A stretch of DNA of 53,462 nucleotides from Candidatus Methylomirabilota bacterium (lineage in GTDB: Bacteria > Methylomirabilota > Methylomirabilia > Rokubacteriales > CSP1-6), in assembly GCA_035764725.1 (NCBI GenBank), contig DASTYT010000022.1, positions 1-53,462 of the forward strand, read 5' to 3'. Position numbers and translations under genes: made by a program. The notes under the pieces were generated by a model. That model did no database searches. It saw only the letters and a list, made by a program, of their open reading frames with translations, and had not been told where the DNA came from. Position 1 is the first letter of the stretch, and each line of letters starts with the position of its first letter. Shown piece by piece: positions 17,143-25,587 of the stretch.

Positions 17143-18000
17143 TCAGGCGCTCCGCGCCGGCCCGGCGGGGGGCGCGCCGCTCGCCGCGCCCTTCTGGAAG
17201 CCCTCGAGGAACGGCACGCTCTGGCCCAGCACGAAGTCCATGAGCCCCGGCGCCACCGTGTTGAGCAGTCCCACCACCTGGGCGTCGAGCGCCATCACGA
17301 TCTCGGGCTGGGGCAGCCGCGCGTCGTCCACGATGATGCGGGCCAGCTCGCGCGCCGGGAACTTCGGCAGGAGGCTCGCGAGATCGAGCCCGGTGCGGTT
17401 GTTGGTCGTCTCCCAGATCTCGGACTCGATGGCGCCCGGGAAGATCGTGCTCACGTCGATGCCCTGCGCCATCACCTCGGTACGCAGCGCCTCGGAGAAA
17501 CCGGCCATGGCGAACTTGCTGGCGCAGTACGCCGTCTCGTACGGCAGGCCTCGCTTGCCCATGATGGAGGCAATATTGATGATGAGCCCGCCCCCGGCCT
17601 GCGCGCGCATGCGCGGCACCGCCGCCTTGCACGCGTAGACCGCGCCCCAGAAGTTGACGTCCATCACCCGGCGGAACTCCTCGAGGGACTGCTCTTCGAA
17701 CCGCGCCGCCAGGCCCATCCCGGCATTGTTCACGAGTGTATCCACGCTGCCGAACCGCTCAATGGCGCGCTCGATGAGCTGCGCGACCTGGACGGGATCA
17801 GCCACGTCGGTGCGCACCGCGAGGGCCGCGCCACCCTGCCCCTCGATCTCGGCCACCAGCTCGCCCAGGCGGTCCTCCCGCCGCCCCGCCGCGACCACCC
17901 GCGCGCCGGCGCGGGCGAACTCGCGGGCCGTCTCGCGACCGATGCCGCTGGTGGCGCCGGTGATGACGACGGTGGTGCCGCGGACCTGCCGGGGGGCCAT
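17143..18000 (-). CDS. SDR family oxidoreductase
   Basis: A 285-residue classical SDR with TGATSGIG (residues 15-22), NNAGMG and the catalytic YCASK. The sequence after the second strand (AAGRRED) suggests NADP. The C-terminal 60 residues are longer than in FabG and include a hydrophobic helix, as in membrane-associated SDRs acting on lipids or sterols. It lies immediately upstream of the CYP102-type gene in the same operon, so it may oxidise the hydroxylated product. The ATG at 18000 fits the family start. Confidence 0.85.
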   Translation of the reverse strand: MAPRQVRGTTVVITGATSGIGRETAREFARAGARVVAAGRREDRLGELVAEIEGQGGAALAVRTDVADPVQVAQLIERAIERFGSVDTLVNNAGMGLAARFEEQSLEEFRRVMDVNFWGAVYACKAAVPRMRAQAGGGLIINIASIMGKRGLPYETAYCASKFAMAGFSEALRTEVMAQGIDVSTIFPGAIESEIWETTNNRTGLDLASLLPKFPARELARIIVDDARLPQPEIVMALDAQVVGLLNTVAPGLMDFVLGQSVPFLEGFQKGAASGAPPAGPARSA

Positions 18001-18011
18001 TGCGTGCGCGA

Positions 18012-18437
18012 TCAGGTCCGCGCGCCGCCGCCCGGGCGCAGAGTCTCGGCGGCGCGCGCGAGCGCGTCCATCCAGAGCTTGTACGCCTTCCCCTGTGCCT
18101 GGGTGAGGCGCGCGATGGCGTCGGACAGCTCGCTCGGCGAGGCGCCGCTGGCGAGCGTGAGGGGCAGGCGCATCCACGCCACGCCGGCGGCGAGCGCCGC
18201 CTCGTGCAGCTCGCGCAAGGCGGCCCCACCGTCAGCGAGGCCGGGCGCCGGCCGCGGGAGCTGCGCCGTCCACGCGCCCGCCACCTCGCCCCAGCTCCGT
18301 GCGGCATTGTTCCAGAACTCCTGGGCCTGGCGGAAGCCCTCGAGGAGGGAGCGGGAGCCGGTCTCCCACGCCTCCCGGAGCTCGTCGGGGCTCATGCCGG
18401 GCGGATGCTTGCCGGAGGGTGTGTCGGGGTTCGCCAT
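18012..18437 (-). CDS. Helical protein of unknown function, phasin/PhaE-like composition
   Basis: A 141-residue protein, predicted mostly helical, with Trp and Phe spaced along amphipathic helices (EFWNNAARSWGEVAGAW). This resembles phasins and the PhaE subunit in style but I see no decisive family motif. The N-terminus is Pro/Ser-rich. It sits between a GNAT acetyltransferase gene (17-base gap) and the SDR gene (11-base gap) in the P450 operon. A granule- or membrane-surface role is only a guess. Shine-Dalgarno CAGGAGG precedes the ATG. Confidence 0.55.
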   Translation of the reverse strand: MANPDTPSGKHPPGMSPDELREAWETGSRSLLEGFRQAQEFWNNAARSWGEVAGAWTAQLPRPAPGLADGGAALRELHEAALAAGVAWMRLPLTLASGASPSELSDAIARLTQAQGKAYKLWMDALARAAETLRPGGGART

Positions 18438-18454
18438 GGGGACCTCCTGTGCCG

Positions 18455-19033
18455 CTACTCGACGAACTCGGTCAGCCCGGTGACGTCATAGGCCATGACG
18501 ACGAGATCGCGAGTGCGTCCCGCATGATCCACCACGAAATCCTGGAGCAGCGCCTCCGGCTTGAAGCCCAGGCGCTCGAAGGTCGCGATGGCGCCCTTCT
18601 GATCCGTGGTCATCTGCGCCACGATCTTGCGCAGCCCCCGCTCCCGGCCGATGGAGAAGATCTCGCCGGCGAGCGCCCGGCCGAGCCCGCGCGAGCGATG
18701 CGCCGGCCCCACCTGGGTGCGGATCTCGCCGAGGTGCCGCTGCCACGCCACGCGGTTCTGCACCAGCGAGGCGTAGCCGGCGGTCTCTCCGTTGACCTCG
18801 GCGATCACGGTGGTGGCGAGGCCCGCCTCGAGGTTCCGCACCCACAGCGCCACCGCCCCGGGATCGGTGATGTCCATCCTGAGGAACAGCAGATCGTCCT
18901 CCGGGAGGCTGCGCGCGAACGTGCCGATGCGCCCGGCATCGGCCGCGGTCATGAGGCGGAACGTCACCGGCGTGCCGTCGCGCAGCGTCACCGTGTGCGG
19001 ATAGGTGCTCGCGGTCGCCCGCGACGGAGTCAT
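18455..19033 (-). CDS. GNAT family N-acetyltransferase
   Basis: A 192-residue protein with a GNAT fold. The acetyl-CoA loop is in QVGPAHRSRGLGRAL (R-x-x-G-x-G/A motif), followed by a motif B region (IATFERLGFKPEALLQDFV). The acceptor is unknown. GAGG lies about 9 nt before the ATG, and TATACT about 30 nt upstream may be the -10. It is the first gene of the operon leading to the P450 fusion. It diverges from the carboxylesterase gene across 98 bases. Confidence 0.8.
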   Translation of the reverse strand: MTPSRATASTYPHTVTLRDGTPVTFRLMTAADAGRIGTFARSLPEDDLLFLRMDITDPGAVALWVRNLEAGLATTVIAEVNGETAGYASLVQNRVAWQRHLGEIRTQVGPAHRSRGLGRALAGEIFSIGRERGLRKIVAQMTTDQKGAIATFERLGFKPEALLQDFVVDHAGRTRDLVVMAYDVTGLTEFVE

Positions 19034-19131
19034 CGACGGGCCTCGTCTTCACGCATGGGGCGTCAGTATAAGCCACCGCTCCCGCCGAAGCCACCGGCCG
19101 GCGAGGGTCGGCGCGGTAGAGTGGCAGGAGC

Positions 19132-20838
19132 ATGCACACCATCGCCACGACGCGCCGGGGCCGGCTCGAGGGACGGGACGAGGGCGGCCTCGTCGTGTTC
19201 CGCGGCGTGCCCTTCGCGGCGGCGCCTGAAGGGGCGCGGCGCTTCCTCCCGCCCGAGCCGCCGGCGCCGTGGGCCGGCGTCCGGCCGGCGCAGGCCTTCG
19301 GCCTCGCCGCCCCGCAGAACGCCGCGGAGATGGGGCCGCTGTTCCGACTCGGTCTCGGCGCCACGGGCGAAGATTGCCTCTCCCTCAACGTCTGGACCCC
19401 GGCCCTCGACAACGCGCGACGCCCGGTCATGGTGTGGATTCACGGCGGCGCCTTCGTGCTGGGCGCGGGCTCGCAGCTCCTCTACGACGGCGCCGCGCTC
19501 GCCCGCCGCGGCAACCTCGTGGTGGTGACCATCAACTACCGGCTGGGCGCCCTCGGGTTCCTGCACCTCGCCACGCGCCTCGGGGCCGAGCTCCCCGCCA
19601 CCGGCAACGAGGGTCTGCTCGACCAGATCGCCGCGCTCGAGTGGGTACGCGACGAGATCGCGGCCTTCGGCGGCGATCCCGAGAACGTCGCGATCTTCGG
19701 CGAGTCCGCGGGCTCGATGAGCGTGGCCACGCTTCTGGGCGCCCCGCGCGCGGCCGGCTTGTTCCATCGCGCGATTCTCCAGTCCGGCGCCGCCAACTAC
19801 GTGTGGCCGCGCGATGTCGCCGCCGCCGTGGCGGACGCCCTCCTCGACGCGCTCGGGGTCGAGGGCACCGCCGCCGTCCGCGCGCTCCCGGTGGATCGCG
19901 TGCTCGCGGCGCAGCGCCGCGTGTTCCTCGCCGGCGTGCTGGGCACTGACCACGTCTTCCACGACTTGTCGCCCTCCGGGCGACGTCTGGCGGGCGCGGC
20001 GTTCCTGGGCCTCGCGCTCGCGCGCCGCCCGCTGGGCGCGGCCGGCGCCGCTCTCACGCGCGGACTGGCGGGCTACCTCCGGCGGCGGCGGGAGGGGCGC
20101 GCGCCGGGCGGGGCGGCCGAGGCGCTCGACGCGCTCCGCGGTCGCGGCCTGCCCTTTCAACCCGTCGTAGACGGCCACGTGCTGCCCCGCCCGCCCCTGG
20201 ACGCGATCGGCGACGGCCTCGCCGCCCGTGTGCCGGTGCTCGTGGGCACGAACCGTGACGAGTCGAAGCTCTTCCTCTTCCTCGACCCGGAAGGCGACGC
20301 GCTCGATCAGGCGGGGCTCGAGGCGCGCGCGGCGGAAGTCCTGGGCGCGCAGGCGGGGCACGTGATCGCCGTGTACCGGGAGGCGCGGCGGGCACGCGGC
20401 GAGTCCATCGCGCCCGCGGAGCTCTGGTCGGCGATCGAATCCGACCGCACCATGCGTCACCCCGCGATGCGCCTGGCGGAGCGTCAGCGCGCGCATCAGC
20501 CGCGCACCTACGCCTATCTCTTCACCTGGCCGTCACCGTTCATGGGCGGCGCGCTCGGCGCCTGTCACGCCCTCGAGCTGCCCTTCGTGTTCGGCACCCT
20601 GGGGCACCCGATGCTGCGCCCCTTCGCCGGCAAGGGTCCCGTCGCGGAGGCGCTCGCCGCGCGCGTCCAGGACGCGTGGATCGCCTTCGCGCGCACGGGC
20701 GATCCGTCCCACGGAGGCCTCGGGGCGTGGCCGGCCTACGATGCGGCCACGCGGGCCACCATGATCCTCGACCGCGAGTGCCGGGTCGAAGCGGCGCCGC
20801 GCGAGCCCGAGCGCGCGGTGTGGGACGCCGTCCCCTAG
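19132..20838 (+). CDS. Type B carboxylesterase
   Basis: A 568-residue carboxylesterase/lipase family enzyme. The oxyanion motif is in VWIHGGAFVLG (102-112), the nucleophile Ser192 is in FGESAGS, a Glu lies in GTNRDESKLF, and the base His is in ACHALELPFVFG. The entry motif EDCLSLNVW at 80-88 is typical. No signal peptide is seen, so it is probably cytoplasmic and hydrolyses xenobiotic or lipid esters. A TAGAGT hexamer and a GCAGGAG Shine-Dalgarno both precede the ATG. The stop overlaps that of the convergent SDR gene in CTAG. Confidence 0.9.
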   Translation: MHTIATTRRGRLEGRDEGGLVVFRGVPFAAAPEGARRFLPPEPPAPWAGVRPAQAFGLAAPQNAAEMGPLFRLGLGATGEDCLSLNVWTPALDNARRPVMVWIHGGAFVLGAGSQLLYDGAALARRGNLVVVTINYRLGALGFLHLATRLGAELPATGNEGLLDQIAALEWVRDEIAAFGGDPENVAIFGESAGSMSVATLLGAPRAAGLFHRAILQSGAANYVWPRDVAAAVADALLDALGVEGTAAVRALPVDRVLAAQRRVFLAGVLGTDHVFHDLSPSGRRLAGAAFLGLALARRPLGAAGAALTRGLAGYLRRRREGRAPGGAAEALDALRGRGLPFQPVVDGHVLPRPPLDAIGDGLAARVPVLVGTNRDESKLFLFLDPEGDALDQAGLEARAAEVLGAQAGHVIAVYREARRARGESIAPAELWSAIESDRTMRHPAMRLAERQRAHQPRTYAYLFTWPSPFMGGALGACHALELPFVFGTLGHPMLRPFAGKGPVAEALAARVQDAWIAFARTGDPSHGGLGAWPAYDAATRATMILDRECRVEAAPREPERAVWDAVP

Positions 20839-21596
20839 GCGGCGGTGTGGCCGCCGTCGAGGAAGATGGTCTGCCCCGTCATGTAGGAGGAGGCGGGGGA
20901 CGCAAGATAGACGGCGAGCGGGCCAATCTCCGACAGCTCACCCGTGCGCCGCATGGGCACGTCGCGCAGCAGCCGCTCGCTGATCTTGGGGTCGGCGAAC
21001 GCCTCCGCATTCATGTCGGTGACGAACCAGCCGGGCGCGATCGCATTGACCTGCACGTTGTAGCGAGCCCACTCCACGGCGAGGCATGTGGTCAGCGAGA
21101 TCACTCCGCCCTTGGACGCCGCATAGGGCGTGTAGCCGGCCAGCCCCGACACCGCCATCACCGAGGCCATGTTGATGACCTTCCCCGCCTTCTGCCCGGT
21201 GAGGCGCGCGGCGGCGGCGCGGCAGCCGTGGAACACGCCGACCAGGTTGACCTCGATGACGCGGGCGAAGTCCTCGGGCGGCATGTCGAGGACGGGCCGC
21301 ACGGCGGCGATGCCGGAGTTGTTCACGACGATGTGGAGGCCGCCGAGCCCGTCGATCGCACGCGCAACCAGTGCCTCCACCTGGGCATAGTCCGCCACGT
21401 CGGTCCGCACCGCGAGGGCCCGCCGCCCGCGCTGCTCGACCTGGTGGGCGGTCTCCTCGATCTCGGTGGTGGCGCGCGCGCCCACCGCCACGTCGGCTCC
21501 CGCCTCGGCGAGGGCCAGCGCGATCGCCCGCCCCAGGCCCCGGCTGGCGCCGGTCACGATCGCCACCTTGCCGTCGAGGCGAAAGGGATCGGCCAT
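20835..21596 (-). CDS. SDR family oxidoreductase
   Basis: A 253-residue FabG-like SDR. It has TGASRGLG for the cofactor, NNSGIA in place of the usual NNAG, and the catalytic PYAASK. The C-terminal segment (YMTGQTIFLDGGHTAA) is standard. It lies 6 bases downstream of the long-chain acyl-CoA ligase gene on the same strand, so it may act on an acyl-CoA derived compound such as a 3-hydroxyacyl thioester. Substrate is not determined. Confidence 0.82.
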   Translation of the reverse strand: MADPFRLDGKVAIVTGASRGLGRAIALALAEAGADVAVGARATTEIEETAHQVEQRGRRALAVRTDVADYAQVEALVARAIDGLGGLHIVVNNSGIAAVRPVLDMPPEDFARVIEVNLVGVFHGCRAAAARLTGQKAGKVINMASVMAVSGLAGYTPYAASKGGVISLTTCLAVEWARYNVQVNAIAPGWFVTDMNAEAFADPKISERLLRDVPMRRTGELSEIGPLAVYLASPASSYMTGQTIFLDGGHTAA

Positions 21597-21602
21597 CGCG
21601 CC

Positions 21603-23396
21603 TCAGCGATAGAGCTGGTCGATCGCGGCCTGGTACTGCTCGCGGATGACCTTGCGCTTCACCTTGAGGGTCGGGGTGAGGAGCCCGTTCTCGACAGTGA
21701 AGTCGGAGGGGAGGACGGTGAACTTCTTCACCTTGGCGTAGGACTGCAGCTCCCCATTCCGCTCCTCCACGATCTTCGTGACGCGCGCCACGACCTTCGG
21801 GTGCGCGCACAGCGCCGCCGGGTCCACGGTGGGCAGCCCCTGCGCGGCGGCGAACTTCAAGAGCTCCTCGGGGTTCAGCGTGATCAGCGCGATCGGATAC
21901 GGCCGGCGGTCGCCGTAGACCATCACCTGGCTGATGAAGGGGTCGCCCTTGAGGAGGTTCTCGATGTTCTGCGGGGCGATGTTCATGCCGCCCGCGGTGA
22001 CGATGAGATCCTTCTTCCGATCCGTGATGAAGAGGAACCCGTCCTCGTCGAAGCGTCCGATGTCGCCGGTGGCAAACCATCCGTCGGCGAGAAACACCTC
22101 GGCGGTAGCGTCCGGCTTCTTGAAGTAGCCCTTGGCGATGTTGCGCCCGCGACCGAGGATCTCGCCGTCCGGCGCGATCTTCACCTCGACGGATGGCAGC
22201 GGGAGGCCGACCGAGCCGAACTTGAAGCGGTCCTCGCGGTTGTTGGTGAGCACCGGGCACGTCTCGGTGAGGCCGTACCCCTCGAGGATCAGGATGCCGG
22301 CGGCGTGGAAGAACTCGGCGATCTCGCGCGACAGCGGCGCGCCGCCCGACACGGCGAAGCGCAGGCGGCCGCCCAGGGCGGCGTGCATCTTCGAGAACAC
22401 GAGGGCGTGGGCGATGCGCGCCTTGACCGCGAGGCCGCCGGGCACCGGCTTGCCCGCCTGCTTGAGCCGCGAGACTTCCTTCCCCACGCCCACCGCCCAA
22501 TGGAAGATCTTCTTCTTGAGCGACGAGCCCGCGTCGGCCTTGGCGAGCACGCCCGCGTAGACCTTCTCGAACACCCGGGGCACGCTGCAGATGAAGTGCG
22601 GGCGGGCCTCGGGCAAGTTGTCGCGCAGCTTGTCGATGTTCTCGGCGAACGCGGTCAGGAGTCCCCGGTGGATGCCGATGAAGGACTCGAGTCGCGCGAA
22701 GGAATGCGCGAGGGGCAGGAACAGCAGGTGCACGTCGCCCTCGGCGATGTGGGTGGTCTGAGCGGCCGACTCCAGCGCCGACATGTGATTGCCGTGCGTC
22801 TGCACCACGCCCTTGGGCGGCCCGGTGGTCCCCGAGGTATACACGATGGTGGCCACGTCCTCGGGCCGGCCGCCCGCGATTCGCGCCTCCAGCTCCCCGC
22901 GCACGCGCTCGGCCTGATCGCGCCCGAGCTGGCGGAGCTGGTCCCACGTCTGCACGCGGGGCCCCGGCGCCGCCCCCGCCGCGGGCTGGATCACGATGAT
23001 GTGCTCAAGGCCCTCCATCTTCCCCTGCACCTCGAGGACCTTGGCGAGCTGGCCGGCGTCCTCCACGAACAGGGTGCGGACGCCCGCGTCGTTGACGATG
23101 TACTGGATGAGGTCCGGGGGGTAGCTCGGATAGATGGGAATCGTCACGGCGCCAATCGAGAAGATGGCGAAGTCCGCCTGCACCCACTCGGCGCGGCTCG
23201 CCGAGAGAATCCCCACCGCGTCGCCCTTCTTTCGGCCGAGGGCGAGCAGCCCCGAGGCCAGCTCGCGTACGGTCTGACCGACTTCCTTCCACGTCATCGT
23301 CGTCCAGGCGGCACCGCGCTTGGCTTGCTGGGCCGGACGATCGCCGCCGCGCTCGACGCGGTTCCAGAACATCTTCGCCAGGGTGTCGTGGGTCAT
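21603..23396 (-). CDS. Long-chain acyl-CoA ligase (AMP-forming)
   Basis: A 597-residue ANL-superfamily enzyme of FadD15/long-chain type. The P-loop YTSGTTGPPKG is at 186-196. The A5 motif is GYGLTETCP, the A7-A8 hinge is ATGDIGRFDEDGFLFITDRKKD, and the C-terminal Lys region is near SYAKVKKF. It activates fatty acids to acyl-CoA with ATP, feeding beta-oxidation, PHA or neutral lipid. A GAGGAGGGG Shine-Dalgarno precedes the ATG. A TAAGAT -10-like element lies inside the end of the upstream OB-fold gene. It leads a two-gene unit with the SDR. Confidence 0.92.
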   Translation of the reverse strand: MTHDTLAKMFWNRVERGGDRPAQQAKRGAAWTTMTWKEVGQTVRELASGLLALGRKKGDAVGILSASRAEWVQADFAIFSIGAVTIPIYPSYPPDLIQYIVNDAGVRTLFVEDAGQLAKVLEVQGKMEGLEHIIVIQPAAGAAPGPRVQTWDQLRQLGRDQAERVRGELEARIAGGRPEDVATIVYTSGTTGPPKGVVQTHGNHMSALESAAQTTHIAEGDVHLLFLPLAHSFARLESFIGIHRGLLTAFAENIDKLRDNLPEARPHFICSVPRVFEKVYAGVLAKADAGSSLKKKIFHWAVGVGKEVSRLKQAGKPVPGGLAVKARIAHALVFSKMHAALGGRLRFAVSGGAPLSREIAEFFHAAGILILEGYGLTETCPVLTNNREDRFKFGSVGLPLPSVEVKIAPDGEILGRGRNIAKGYFKKPDATAEVFLADGWFATGDIGRFDEDGFLFITDRKKDLIVTAGGMNIAPQNIENLLKGDPFISQVMVYGDRRPYPIALITLNPEELLKFAAAQGLPTVDPAALCAHPKVVARVTKIVEERNGELQSYAKVKKFTVLPSDFTVENGLLTPTLKVKRKVIREQYQAAIDQLYR

Positions 23397-23460
23397 GGGC
23401 CCCTCCTCACGCCAGAGTGCGGAGCTCGCGGGTCCGCCGGTCGATGCATGAAGCCGTATC

Positions 23461-23796
23461 TTAGCGGACCGTGACCCGGAATGCCTGGATGAGATTGGGG
23501 CCGGGCTTGTAGACGCCTTCGACCTCCACGCGGTCGCCCACCTTGACCGGGAAGCCGGCGACCGCCATCACGTCCACGGTGGCGCCCCCATCGATGAGCG
23601 TGAAGCGCTGGCCGGCGGCGGAGCCGAGCGGCGCCGCGAAGGCCACCGTCCCCTCAACCGTGATCGTCCGCTCCGCGAAGCGCGCGCGTTCCGAGAAGAG
23701 CGTGGGGAGAGGCACGCGCTGGGCGAGCGCGGGGACGGCGGCGAGGACACAGGCGAGCCCCAGGAGCGAGGCGACAATCCAGCGGCGGTTCGTCAT
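23461..23796 (-). CDS. Small secreted OB-fold-like protein
   Basis: A 111-residue protein with a Sec signal peptide (RRWIVASLLGLACVLAAVPALAQ). A compact beta-rich domain follows, with segments TITVEGTVAFAAPLG, RFTLIDGGATVDVMAV and VGDRVEVEGVYKPG, the pattern of an OB-fold (tRNA_anti-like). The role is unknown; a ligand- or oligonucleotide-binding periplasmic function is possible. Its ATG overlaps the stop of the M48 protease gene in ATGA, so the two are translationally coupled. Confidence 0.65.
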   Translation of the reverse strand: MTNRRWIVASLLGLACVLAAVPALAQRVPLPTLFSERARFAERTITVEGTVAFAAPLGSAAGQRFTLIDGGATVDVMAVAGFPVKVGDRVEVEGVYKPGPNLIQAFRVTVR

Positions 23797-24470
23797 GGAC
23801 ACACCTCCGCGAGCGCCTGGAGCCGGGCTCCGGGGCTCGGATGCGTGGACAGCCAGTTGAAGTACTCGGGCCGTTGCCCTTCGCGCTCGAGGCGCTGAAG
23901 CAGCGCCACCAGCGCCCGGCAGCGCGTCCCGTCCCCCGGCAGCCGGTTCAGGAGCTGCGCAGCCCATCGGTCCGCCGCGCGCTCTTCCTCTCGATCGTAG
24001 GCGCGAAAGGCGGCCGCCTGCGCGCCTCGCTGCACCATCACGCCGCGCTCGACCTGGCGGCGCGCCCGGCGCGCCCCGAAATGTCCGAGCTCGACGTGCC
24101 CCAGCTCGTGCGCGAGGGCCGCGCGCATCTCTTCCGGAGGCAGCCGCTGGAGCGCGCCCTCGGTGACGAGCAGGCTGAACCGGCACGCCGGGTGCGGCGC
24201 GACGCCCATGTTGATGTTGCTTCTCGGCAGGATCCCCACCGCGACCGCGCATCCATCCTCCGGCCCCCGCCAGATGCCGGAGGTGCGGAGCAGCGGGGCG
24301 AGCGCCGCCGAAACCTTGAAGCGCTCATCGTCGGTCGCCTCACGCGGCGCGACCGCCGAGGTAGCCGCGGGCGGCTTCGGGGGCGCGCTCTCGCACCCGC
24401 CGAGCACGACCGCTCCGACGACACCGATCAGGCCTAACGCGATGCGACACCATGATTGACCGCCTTTCAC
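23793..24470 (-). CDS. M48-family metalloprotease, lipoprotein
   Basis: A 225-residue zinc protease with the HELGH motif in a larger AHELGHVELGH helix. The third ligand Glu is in EEERAADRWA. A lipoprotein signal ends VVLGGCES, so it acts at the cell envelope. It resembles small M48 (Oma1/LoiP-like) quality-control proteases. I chose GTG at 24470 because TATAAC lies 7 nt upstream on this strand and the signal peptide begins there. An ATG at 24500 gives ten more residues but would overlap that -10 and the divergent phaP2 promoter. Confidence 0.75.
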   Translation of the reverse strand: MKGGQSWCRIALGLIGVVGAVVLGGCESAPPKPPAATSAVAPREATDDERFKVSAALAPLLRTSGIWRGPEDGCAVAVGILPRSNINMGVAPHPACRFSLLVTEGALQRLPPEEMRAALAHELGHVELGHFGARRARRQVERGVMVQRGAQAAAFRAYDREEERAADRWAAQLLNRLPGDGTRCRALVALLQRLEREGQRPEYFNWLSTHPSPGARLQALAEVCP

Positions 24471-24485
24471 GCGTCGCGTTATACT
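24456..24485 (+). promoter_or_regulatory. Promoter of phaP2
   Basis: TTGACC (24456-24461) and TATACT (24480-24485) are 18 bp apart, one of the best promoters in the window. The spacer holds the inverted repeat ACGCGTCGCGT. The divergent M48 gene has an overlapping TATAAC, so one operator could control both directions. Confidence 0.65.
24469..24479. promoter_or_regulatory. Putative PhaR operator (phaP2)
   Basis: ACGCGTCGCGT is a perfect 5+1+5 palindrome with an exact ACGC-N3-GCGT core. It lies between the -35 and -10 of phaP2, like O1 at phasin 1. Confidence 0.6.
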
Positions 24486-24523
24486 GAGTCTTGCGGACAT
24501 TCTCGTGACGAAGGAGTCACATC

Positions 24524-24970
24524 ATGACGACGACAGCCGAGACGAGCGAGGCGCTGGGCCAGATGACCGGCGCCGCGGTCGAGATGTTCACCCTCTTCGC
24601 CGACGCCAACCAGAAGATCCTCCGTGAGCTGGTCGACTTCTCCGCGACCGCCGCGAGGGAGGGCGTGCGGCTCTATGCCGAGCTCCAGTCCTCCGCGGTG
24701 GAGGCGCTCAAGGACGGCCAGAGCTTCCTCCTCCGCCGGCAGATCGAGCTGCAGGGCGCGCCCGAGCCCGCGCTCGCGTATCAGCGTGGCGTGCAGGAAT
24801 CGGTCGACGGCGCGCAGCGGGTCTTCCGCCTCGTCGAGACCAATGCCCAGGCGGTGACCCGCTCCGCGGAGCGGCTGCAGGTCAGCGCCGAGCAAGCCAG
24901 TCAGGAGATCCAGGCGGCCTTCGCGCAGCTCGCCAACCGGCTGCCGTCGCTCTACACGCCGCGCGACTAG
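24524..24970 (+). CDS. Phasin family protein 2
   Basis: A 148-residue helical phasin, paralogous to the one at 11436 (shared LVETNAQ, then SAER and SAEQ/SAER segments). It should coat PHA granules. GAAGGAG precedes the ATG. The gene is immediately convergent with phaR, sharing the CTAG stop overlap, which is a common phaP/phaR style of linkage. Expression is probably repressed by PhaR until granules titrate the repressor. Confidence 0.85.
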   Translation: MTTTAETSEALGQMTGAAVEMFTLFADANQKILRELVDFSATAAREGVRLYAELQSSAVEALKDGQSFLLRRQIELQGAPEPALAYQRGVQESVDGAQRVFRLVETNAQAVTRSAERLQVSAEQASQEIQAAFAQLANRLPSLYTPRD

Positions 24971-25473
24971 CCGCCGCGGCGCTTCTCCAGGCGCTCTTCG
25001 AGGGCGCGGAGCTGCTCGCGTAGCGCCGCCACCTCGCCGCGGAGCGCGTCCGCCTCGCCGACGGGTTCCCCCTTGCGCTCGGGAGCGGGCGCGGCCGCCG
25101 GCTTGGCCCCGGGCATCGCCCAGCCCGCGCGCACCGCCCACTCGCGGAACACGCGGTCGGCCTCGCGCTGGCTCGTCATGATCGCGTCGAGGCTCGACTT
25201 CATCGAGGACTGGAAGAACTCCTGCCAGGCTTCGCCGTGCTTGATGAGCTGATGGAGGAAGGCGGTGGGCAACGCGGCACGGTGGTTGCGCTCGTTCTCG
25301 AGAATGATCTGAGCGAGCGTCACCGAGGTCAGATCCTCGCCGCTGGAGACGTCCACCACCGAGATCTCCTTGCCCGCGCGGATGAGCTCCTCGAGCTCCT
25401 CCAGGGTGACGTAGCGGCTCTCCTGCGTATCGTAGAGCTTGCGATTGGAGTATCGCTTGATCACGTACGCCAT
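24967..25473 (-). CDS. phaR: Polyhydroxyalkanoate synthesis repressor PhaR
   Basis: A 168-residue protein with the PHB/PHA accumulation regulator N-terminal DNA-binding domain. The signature IKRYSNRKLYDTQESRYVTL is at residues 5-24, followed by the PHB_acc region with EISVVDVSSGEDLTS and ILxNE. The C-terminal third is a low-complexity linker and a coiled coil (ADALRGEVAALREQLRALEE). PhaR binds phasin promoters and the granule surface in other bacteria. Its own promoter overlaps the inverted repeat at 25484-25498, so autoregulation is likely. The -10 is 6 nt from the ATG, suggesting a leaderless mRNA. Confidence 0.93.
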   Translation of the reverse strand: MAYVIKRYSNRKLYDTQESRYVTLEELEELIRAGKEISVVDVSSGEDLTSVTLAQIILENERNHRAALPTAFLHQLIKHGEAWQEFFQSSMKSSLDAIMTSQREADRVFREWAVRAGWAMPGAKPAAAPAPERKGEPVGEADALRGEVAALREQLRALEERLEKRRGG

Positions 25474-25479
25474 GGCGCG

Positions 25480-25508
25480 AGTCTAACACCGCGCGTCAGG
25501 GCCCACAA
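25480..25508 (-). promoter_or_regulatory. Promoter of phaR
   Basis: On the minus strand TTGTGG (25503-25508) and TAGACT (25480-25485) are 17 bp apart. The -10 is 6 nt before the phaR ATG. No Shine-Dalgarno is visible. Confidence 0.5.
25484..25498. promoter_or_regulatory. Putative PhaR operator (phaR autoregulation)
   Basis: TAACACCGCGCGTCA has the core ACAC-N3-GCGT, the same form as O1 at phasin 1. It overlaps the phaR -10 and spacer. Confidence 0.5.
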
Positions 25509-25587
25509 GCCGACGCGCCGCCGCCCTGCTATACTGGCGCACGCTTCGCCGATCCATTCCCTCGACCGGCCATCCAGGAGGGTCGTC

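Noticed and set aside
14735..17638. 967-codon open frame on the plus strand opposite the P450 fusion
   Set aside because: It is antisense to a fully conserved P450-reductase gene, has no domain pattern and is rich in Arg, His and Gly, as expected for shadow frames in GC-rich DNA.
20676..23474. 932-codon open frame on the plus strand opposite the SDR and acyl-CoA ligase genes
   Set aside because: The opposite strand encodes two well-conserved enzymes. The plus-strand product is low complexity without recognisable motifs.
24471..24500. ATG at 24500 as start of the M48 protease
   Set aside because: It would place the start upstream of the probable -10 (TATAAC) for this strand and inside the divergent phaP2 promoter; GTG at 24470 fits better.
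25530..25535. TATACT as part of a full PhaR-controlled promoter of phaB
   Set aside because: There is no matching -35 at 16-18 bp and no ACGC-N3-GCGT site nearby (the closest, ACGCTTCGCCG, has two mismatches), so I list it only as a possible -10.
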